Notes under the pieces: model-generated
The model's input: only the letters and a program-made list of their open reading frames with translations
Databases searched by the model: none
Told to the model about the DNA's origin: nothing
Source of the DNA: Prado023 sp963788325
GTDB lineage: Bacteria; Actinomycetota; Actinomycetes; S36-B12; CAIYMF01
Assembly: GCA_963788325.1 (NCBI GenBank)
Contig: CAWBGJ010000003.1
Coordinates: 119,387 to 183,386, forward strand
Length of the DNA stretch: 64,000 nt
Reading direction: 5' to 3'
Position numbers and translations under genes: made by a program
In this document: one piece after another, positions 58,311 to 64,000 of the stretch
Layout: every line of letters begins with the position of its first letter
How positions within the stretch are numbered: the stretch's first letter is position 1

Positions 58311-59749
58311 TCAGAGCCAGTGTGGGTCGAAGTCCACCGTCGTCCGGTCAGCTGAGCCGAGGAGGTCCAACATGGGGCCTACCTTGGGCAGCTCGCGGGT
58401 GAAGAAGTAGCGCGCCGCCGACCGCTTTCCGTCGTAGAACGCGCCCTCGTGGCCGTTCGCGGCCAGGCACTGCTCCAGCCACAGCCAGGCGACGACCAGA
58501 TGGCCGGTGGCCTCGAGGTAGGCGGTGGCATCGGCGAGGATCAGCCGGGGATCGCCGAGCCCGCCGAGGAACCCGGTCACCCCAACGAGCCGGCCGGTTA
58601 GGGCCCGCAGCGCTGAGGCGTGCTCCGCGGCGTCCCCGCCCACCGCATCCGCCCGATTAGCCGTCTCCTGCATCCGGCCCAGCAGGACGCCCAGCCCCGC
58701 GCCGCCGTCGAGCAGAACCTTGCGGCCGAGCAGGTCCATCGCCTGGATCCCGTGGGTGCCCTCGTGGATCGGGTTGAGCCGGTTGTCCCGGTAGTGCAGC
58801 TCGAGGTCGAAGTCTCGGGTGTACCCGGCCCCGCCCAGCACCTGGATGGCCAGGTCGTTGGCGGTCAGGCACCACTGCGACGGCCAGCTCTTGGCGATCG
58901 GGGTCAGGACGCCCAGCAGCTGCTCCGCCTCAGCCACCGCTGCGGGGTCGTCCAGGGAGGCCATGTCGTCGACGAGCCGGGAGCAGTAGAGGTTCAGCGC
59001 CAGGGCACCCTCGGCGTAGGACTTCTGTGCCAGCAGCATCCGCCGGATGTCCGGGTGCTCGACCAGCGGGACCGGGGGCGAGTCCGGGGCGGCTCCGACC
59101 GGCCGCCCCTGGAGCCGGTCGCGGGCGTAGGCCAGGGACTTCAGGTACCCCGTGCAGCCCAGCGCGGTGGCGCACAGCCCGACACCGATCCGGGCCTCGT
59201 TCATCATCGTGAACATGACCGGCAGTCCCCGGTTCTCAGTCCCGACGAGGTAGCCGACGGCGCCGGGCCGACCGCCGGGCGTGTGGGCGCCGTCGCCGAG
59301 GACCGGGGCGGTGTTGACCGTGCCGCGGTAGCCCATCTTGTGGTTGATCCCGGCCAGGACCACATCGTTGTGCTCGCCAACGGTGCCGTCCGGGGCGACG
59401 AGGTACTTGGGCACCAGGAACAACGAGATTCCGCGGGTCCCGGCCGGTGCCCCGGGGACCCGGGCGAGGACCAGGTGCACGATGTTCTCGCTGAGCTCAT
59501 GGTCGCCGCCGGAGATCCACATCTTGCGCCCGAACAGCCGGTAGGTCCCGTCCTCCTGCGGCTCGGCCCGGGTCGTGATGTCAGCCAGGCTGGAGCCCGC
59601 CTGGGACTCCGAGAGCGCCATCGTCCCGAAGAACCGGCCCTCGATCATCGGCCGCACGAACAGCTGCACCTGCTCGGAGGAGCCGTGCGTAGCCAGCAGG
59701 TTCGCCGCGGCCATCGTCAACAGCGCGTACCCGGTCGTCCCCGCGTTAG

Positions 59750-61414
59750 CCTCCCTCTTTCACGCGGCTGGTTGGCAGCGTTCGGGGATGTCTGATTTGC
59801 CGGTTTCTGTTGGGCGGGTGGGGTGGGGGCATGGCGCGGGCCCGGCTGTGGGCCGGGTGGGGTTTGGCGGGGTCCTCGGGTCGGGCGCGGTGGCGCGGGC
59901 GGTCAGGCGAAGGCGGCGCGTATTCGGTGGAACCCCTCGGCGATCTGGGTCGCCCAGCGCCAGCGCTGGTCGAGGCGTAGGTGGGTTCGTCGGGCGCCTG
60001 CGGGTGATCCGAGCGGCGACGTGCAGCACGCGGTAGCGGAACGCGTGGATCTCGCAGCGGGCCAGCACGGGGGCGTCGGCGAAGCCGATCAGCTGGGTCC
60101 AGGTGACCAGGTCGACGGCGGTGAGCACGACCTCGAGCCAGGCGGCGTTCAGGGCGGTGTCGTGGCAGGGCAGGTTGCGCAGGCCGGTGGCCTTGGCCTC
60201 CCGGATCCGGTCCTCGACGCGGGCGTGCTGGCGGTGGCGCAGCTCCAGGCCAGCGGCCTGCCCGGGGATGACCCCGGTGGGGTGTTGGTCAGCACGGCGG
60301 TGATCCGGTGCCCGTCGAGGTCGGTGAACGTCAGCTGGGCGCCGGGGTGGGGGCGTTCCTTACGCAGGATCAGCCGGGACCCGGCCGGCCAGGCGCGCAG
60401 GTCGACCAGGCCGGTGACCTCGAACACCCACGCCCCGTCACGCAGGTCGTCGTCGGTCTGGATCGCCGGGTCCCAGCAGTCGTCGGGGATCAGCGTCCAC
60501 GACCCGGCGGATCCGGGCGTCGATCGGGAACCCGAACGAGAACTCGACCCCCCGCGCGACGCACGCGTCGGCGAACGCGTGGGTCGCCCCGGCGGAGTCC
60601 GACCGGGCCAGCACCCGCGGCCCGCCCGACGTCTCCCGGGGTCGGGCGCCACGCCTGCGGGCAGCTGCGCCAACGCCAGGTCCAGCACCGTGATGTGATC
60701 GGCGGCGGTGTTGCTGCCCGGCGTTGCCCGGGCCGCAGGATCCCGGCCAACGCCTCCCCGCCGGCGACCTCGGGGCGGTCCAGGAAGCACAGCAGCGGGT
60801 GGAACCCGAACGTGCGCTTCCACGTCGGCGCCGCGGACTCCTTCTCCGAGTGCGCGATCGTGATCGTGGCATCGAAGTCCAGGCGCAGCTCCGACCCAGG
60901 AGCCGGCGCCGCGCCGGCGGCCCACGCCCGCGCCCGCGCAGCGGCCCGCGCCGCACGGACCGACCCAGATGCGCAGCATCGATGCGGTCCAGCAGCCGCC
61001 ACGTCGTGGGCATCGACGCGACCGGACCGAACAAGTCCTGCCGGTCGCCCAGGACCGCGATCCCGCTGATCGCAGTCCGCCCCGTCAGCGACCGCGCACG
61101 CCAGATCGGTGAACACCCGGCCCGGGGCATGCACCGCCAAACCCTTGTACGTGTCCAGCAGCGCCGCAGTCACCCCGTCGCACCAGGCCGGTGGACTCCG
61201 CCACCTCCCGCAGCAGCCCGACCCCCGCGTGCGACACCACCCCACGCCCATCGGCGCTGACCTTGACCCGCCGCACACCCTTGTTACGCTTCACCTGCGA
61301 AGTGCCTCTTCTGCCGGTCGATCCTGAGTCTTAGCACACCCAGTTTCCCCGACAGAACAGGCACTTTCGCGCATCTAAACCCCGCGACCAGCACTCACCC
61401 GTGAAACACCCGGG
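59750..61414 (-). mobile_element. IS1380-family insertion sequence
   Basis: 1665 bases. The ends are imperfect inverted repeats, CCTCCCTCTTTCACGCGG on one side and CCCGGGTGTTTCACGGGT on the other, sharing the TTTCACG word usual for IS1380 ends. TTAG (CTAA on the minus strand) occurs directly outside both ends, 59746-59749 and 61415-61418: a 4-base target duplication, as expected for the family. Joining the flanks at one copy restores the dehydrogenase frame, which confirms the boundaries. Confidence 0.9.
59903..61294 (-). pseudogene. IS1380-family transposase, many frame changes
   Basis: The start MKRNKGVRRVKVSADGRGVVSHAG and the end RWRWATQIAEGFHRIRAAFA are typical, with about 463 residues between. 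The homologous chain hops among all three minus-strand frames: GPVASMPTTWRLLDRID, LRLDFDATITIAHSEKESAA (first catalytic Asp region), RVLARSDSAGATHAFADAC, AGSRLILRKERPHPGAQL and CEIHAFRYRVLHVAARI. At least seven changes are needed. Either the copy is decayed or the consensus of a repeated element is poor; the intact motifs favour the latter. Confidence 0.82.
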
Positions 61415-61770
61415 TTAGCCGCGTGGAACCACGACATCGCAGCGCCGAACACGGACCCAGGCAGGCCGGCGCCGCCGATCGCCGCATCCATCGGCGCGGC
61501 GAGGAACCCAGCGTCGGCGAACGCCCGCAGCGCGAGGCCCACCTCCGGGAGGATTTCGACGGTCGTGCCGTCGAAGCGCGGCTCGTTGAGGTCCGCGGTC
61601 CGGTTGTGGGGGGCGAAGTGAGTCGTGGCCAGCGCCTCGGCCAGGTCCAGGATGCCCTGGACGGTCTCGCGATCGTGGTCGGAGAAGCGCGGGCGGGCGA
61701 ACAGGGCCTCGGTGTCCAGCCACTCGAAGAGCAGGAAGTCCAAGTCCCGCCGGGACATGATCTGGCTCAC

Positions 61771-62136
61771 CGCTGCACCCTCTTCCCTCGCGTGCCCGGA
61801 ACGCTACCAACGACGCACGCGGCCGGGCCGATCGCATCGAAGACCTGACGCCCGCCTGACCAGGCTCCCGGATCCATCTGGAGCCACTTTGATGCCCGCC
61901 CCAAGGTGCGCGACAGGCGGCACGGTGACGCATGCAGCGCCGCGACACCGGGACGGTACGCGGCGAAGTGCAGCACCGACGTGTTGTGCGCGTGGCCTCA
62001 CGCTTCGAGTCTCTCCGTGGGCTCTCGGGCGAGCCAGCGATGTTGACGTCGGGGACGCCAACGCTCCAGTCGAGGTGCGTTGGTACGCGGCGATGATGCA
62101 GGGGTGCGAGGGTAGGGCCTGCGCGAGGCCCCGTGT
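61771..62136. repeat. Intergenic stretch with the right 40-base direct repeat and a second repeat
   Basis: 366 bases without a gene. 61842-61881 is the second copy of the 40-base direct repeat (partner 58149-58188). TGACGCATGCAGCGCCGCGA followed by GGGACGGTACGCGGCGAA (61926-61968) is close to 50571-50608. The dehydrogenase promoter should lie in the first part (minus strand). Confidence 0.6.
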
Positions 62137-63147
62137 CTATGGCTGGCCGCAGGTGACGCTTCCGTCGCCTTGGACTGTGCAGTGATCGACCTGCGCCCGG
62201 TCGCGGAGGGCGTGCGGCACTTCGTCCGCGAGCGTGGTGGTGACCTCGACGTCGTAGATCACCGTTCCCGGCGGGATCGCCCCGTCCATGTACTCCATGG
62301 CGGTCTGTCGCTCGCCCACGTAGGCCCCGGTCGACGGGTCGATGATGATCTCCTGACGCTCGCCGTCCACGGTCTCGAGGCGCCCGATGGAGATCATGCC
62401 GTCGTCGTGGCGGGCCACGATGTCCACTCCGGGCACGGTCTCCAGCACACGGAACAGCGCGGCGCGTAGCTCCGCAGGCACGATGCCGGAGCGCAGCACG
62501 TCGGCCACATACACCAGGACCTCGCCGTCGCGGGAACGGCCGTGCCCAGCGGTGTCGTCGTAGAGCCGCTCGCGCAGGGCCCCGGGGTCGCGCGGCAGCT
62601 CGGCCAGCCAGGCCGCGTTCGGGCCCTGCCAAGAACCCGGCACGTCGTTGGGCGCGAGGTTGCTCGTGTACGTCTCGGCGTTGTCGCGGACCTCGCCGAC
62701 CTCGACGTCGGGGTCGTTGAACACGGCGGTGACCGTGCCCGGCCCGTCCTGGATCCAGGTTGGGCGGCTGCCGTCGACGGCCGCGTAATCGGTCCTCGTC
62801 GACTGCTCCAGCCAGTAGACGAACCGGTCGTCCTCAGAACTGCCGACCAGCGACTCGCCCTCGGTGGTGATCTTCCAGTACTGGTCGGCGGCGGCGGAGG
62901 GATCCAGCGCCGTGATGTCGGCGGCGGAGGCGGCCCGGTCCAGGGCGTCCGCGGCGGCCGGCGTCGCCGAGTTCGGGGCCCAGGGCAAGGGCACGCCGCC
63001 GAGCGTCACGGCCAGCACCGAGGCGGCCGCGGTGGCGCCGACCAGCAGCACGAGCGGGCGTCGGCGAGCGCGGGCAGCCCGCGGCGCAGGCGCGGGGACT
63101 GGATTGGCGGCCCTGAGCATGGCCATCGCCGCGCGGGTGGACGTCAT
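62137..63147 (-). CDS. CU044_5270-family membrane-anchored protein, partner of an ECF sigma factor
   Basis: 336 residues. A basic, Ala/Pro-rich cytoplasmic head of about 30 residues is followed by one membrane helix (PLVLLVGATAAASVLAVTLGG). The extracytoplasmic part has the CU044_5270 pattern: DQYWKITTEGESLVG, EYTSNLAP-type segment, PRDPGALRERLYDDTAG, AALFRVLETVPGVDIV and IIIDPSTGAYVGERQTAM. Such proteins regularly follow ECF sigma genes in actinobacteria and are thought to modulate them. Its start overlaps the sigma stop by four bases. Confidence 0.82.
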   Translation of the reverse strand: MTSTRAAMAMLRAANPVPAPAPRAARARRRPLVLLVGATAAASVLAVTLGGVPLPWAPNSATPAAADALDRAASAADITALDPSAAADQYWKITTEGESLVGSSEDDRFVYWLEQSTRTDYAAVDGSRPTWIQDGPGTVTAVFNDPDVEVGEVRDNAETYTSNLAPNDVPGSWQGPNAAWLAELPRDPGALRERLYDDTAGHGRSRDGEVLVYVADVLRSGIVPAELRAALFRVLETVPGVDIVARHDDGMISIGRLETVDGERQEIIIDPSTGAYVGERQTAMEYMDGAIPPGTVIYDVEVTTTLADEVPHALRDRAQVDHCTVQGDGSVTCGQP

Positions 63148-63737
63148 CGGGCATCTCCTGTCGGGTCGGGGATCAGGGTGGCGGCGGGGTGTGGGCGTGG
63201 GACGCCCTCCTCCTCGGCGGTCAGGGCATCGGCGAACCGGCGACGGGCGCGCATCCAGCGCACACGGGCCGCCCCGGTGGAGCAGCCCAGTACCTGCCCG
63301 GTCTCGGCGAACGACAGGTCGTCCCAGACCCGCAACAGGAGCAGCTCGCGGTCCCCCGCGGGCAGGCGATCCAGGGCGCGAGTGACCTGTTCGGACAGCG
63401 CCAACGCATCCGCCGGGTCCACGCTGCTCAGCGCTGGGCGCAACGCCCGGTCCGCCGCCGCGCGGTCCTCCCGCGCGGCGCGCCGAGCCTCGTCCCGGGC
63501 ACGCTGGCTGAGCACGTTCGACGCGGTCACCAGCAGCCAGGGCAGTGTCACCTCATCCCCGCAGCCCGGCCCGCCGGCCACCCGCAGCCAGGCGATCGTG
63601 AACACCTCCCCAGCCACGTCCTGGGCCACCGCCTGATCCCCCGGCGGGCGGGTGCGCCGCGCCGCGTAAGCCACCACCCGGTCGTGGTGCGCGTTGAACA
63701 GCGCCGTGATCCGCTGATCGGCGTCATGGTCGCGCAT
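63144..63737 (-). CDS. ECF-type RNA polymerase sigma factor
   Basis: 197 residues from the ATG at 63737, which has GGAGGGG a few bases upstream. Region 2: ALFNAHHDRVVAYAARRTRP...QDVAGEVFTIAWLRV; region 4: ALDRLPAGDRELLLLRVWDDLSFAETGQVLGCSTGAARVRWMRARRRF with its helix-turn-helix. A further in-frame ATG lies upstream (63956) without homology. It is the first gene of an operon with the CU044_5270-type protein. The 263 bases from 63738 to 64000 hold no gene; a short hairpin CCGGCT-GATA-AGCCGG is at 63867-63882. Confidence 0.87.
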   Translation of the reverse strand: MRDHDADQRITALFNAHHDRVVAYAARRTRPPGDQAVAQDVAGEVFTIAWLRVAGGPGCGDEVTLPWLLVTASNVLSQRARDEARRAAREDRAAADRALRPALSSVDPADALALSEQVTRALDRLPAGDRELLLLRVWDDLSFAETGQVLGCSTGAARVRWMRARRRFADALTAEEEGVPRPHPAATLIPDPTGDAR

Positions 63738-64000
63738 CTGGTCCCCTCCGGTGGACGGTGCTCTCACCCTTTCATGGCCGCCGAACCCGGATTCGTTACA
63801 CCGCCCCTGCCACAGACGCCGGCGCCGCAGCGTGCTCGGCAGCCCGAGAACAGAACCGGACGGCTTCCGGCTGATAAGCCGGGGCGGGCAACGCACGGAA
63901 CTCCGGTCGATGCCCGGGGCGCGCGAGCGTTCTGGGTAGGTCCACATCGGGAACACGCCCCCCCGGCGAAGAGGCCCGGCCCGACGCGCACGGTACGCGG

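Larger units (their letters stand above)
58311..61770 (-). pseudogene. Acyl-CoA dehydrogenase (AcdB-type, about 600 residues), split by an IS
   Basis: FAD-dependent beta-oxidation enzyme. The N-terminal part (61415-61770) reads MSQIMSRRDLDFLLFEWLDT and ends in SWFHAAN. The C-terminal part (58311-59749) resumes at AGTTGYALLTMAAANLLATHG and contains the FAD/substrate motif GTMALSESQAGSSLADITT, the QWCLTANDLAIQVLGGAGYTRDF segment and the extra C-terminal AcdB domain. Joined at the 4-base duplication the frame is continuous (HAANAGTTGY), giving about 597 residues, normal for the FadE5-like group. The insertion breaks the reading frame before the active site, so the gene is inactive if the assembly is right. 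Confidence 0.88.

Overview
The window is about 70% G+C chromosomal DNA from an actinobacterium. The evidence is the actinobacterial order of housekeeping genes (pheST, arg cluster, tyrS, tlyA, nadK, recN, pyrG, xerD, parA, scpAB, rluB, cmk, der, much as in Mycobacterium tuberculosis around Rv1649-Rv1713), a 23S rRNA carrying the extra helix typical of high-G+C Gram-positives, a DtxR/IdeR-type iron box, and frequent GTG starts with 4-base stop/start overlaps. The 16S sequence alone did not let me name a family or genus.

Layout. 1-267: the start of a SulP transporter leaving the window. 0.5-16.6 kb: pheS-pheT, a DUF1707 membrane protein, an iron permease (efeU) with an iron box, a short-chain dehydrogenase, then argC-J-B-D-R and argG-H, each arm preceded by the same 16-bp operator/-10 element; argF is missing. 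A cupin and tyrS follow. 16.6-22.3 kb: one complete rRNA operon (tandem promoters, 16S, spacer without tRNA, 23S, 5S, 16-bp-stem terminator). 22.3-42.1 kb: a dense conserved block covering DNA repair, CTP and NAD metabolism, chromosome segregation and condensation, ribosome maturation and aromatic amino acid synthesis. steA/steB, usual between recN and pyrG, are absent.

42.2-64 kb is accessory. A truncated IS3-family element is interrupted by a two-gene tyrosine-recombinase element with 12-bp perfect inverted ends (43.79-47.27 kb). Then come small membrane proteins, acetyltransferases and a hydrolase separated by short degenerate repeats, two ECF sigma/membrane-partner pairs, a 6-phospho-beta-glucosidase with its LacI regulator and a 6-phosphogluconolactonase, and an acyl-CoA dehydrogenase split by an IS1380-family element with a 4-bp target duplication.

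Caution on sequence quality: recN, scpA, der (four breaks), a CoA-binding protein, the lactonase (two breaks), the glucosidase and the IS1380 transposase (many breaks) all change reading frame while keeping conserved residues. Because der and scpA are normally needed for growth, consensus indel errors are the simplest explanation, and each such entry is annotated as one gene with approximate break positions.
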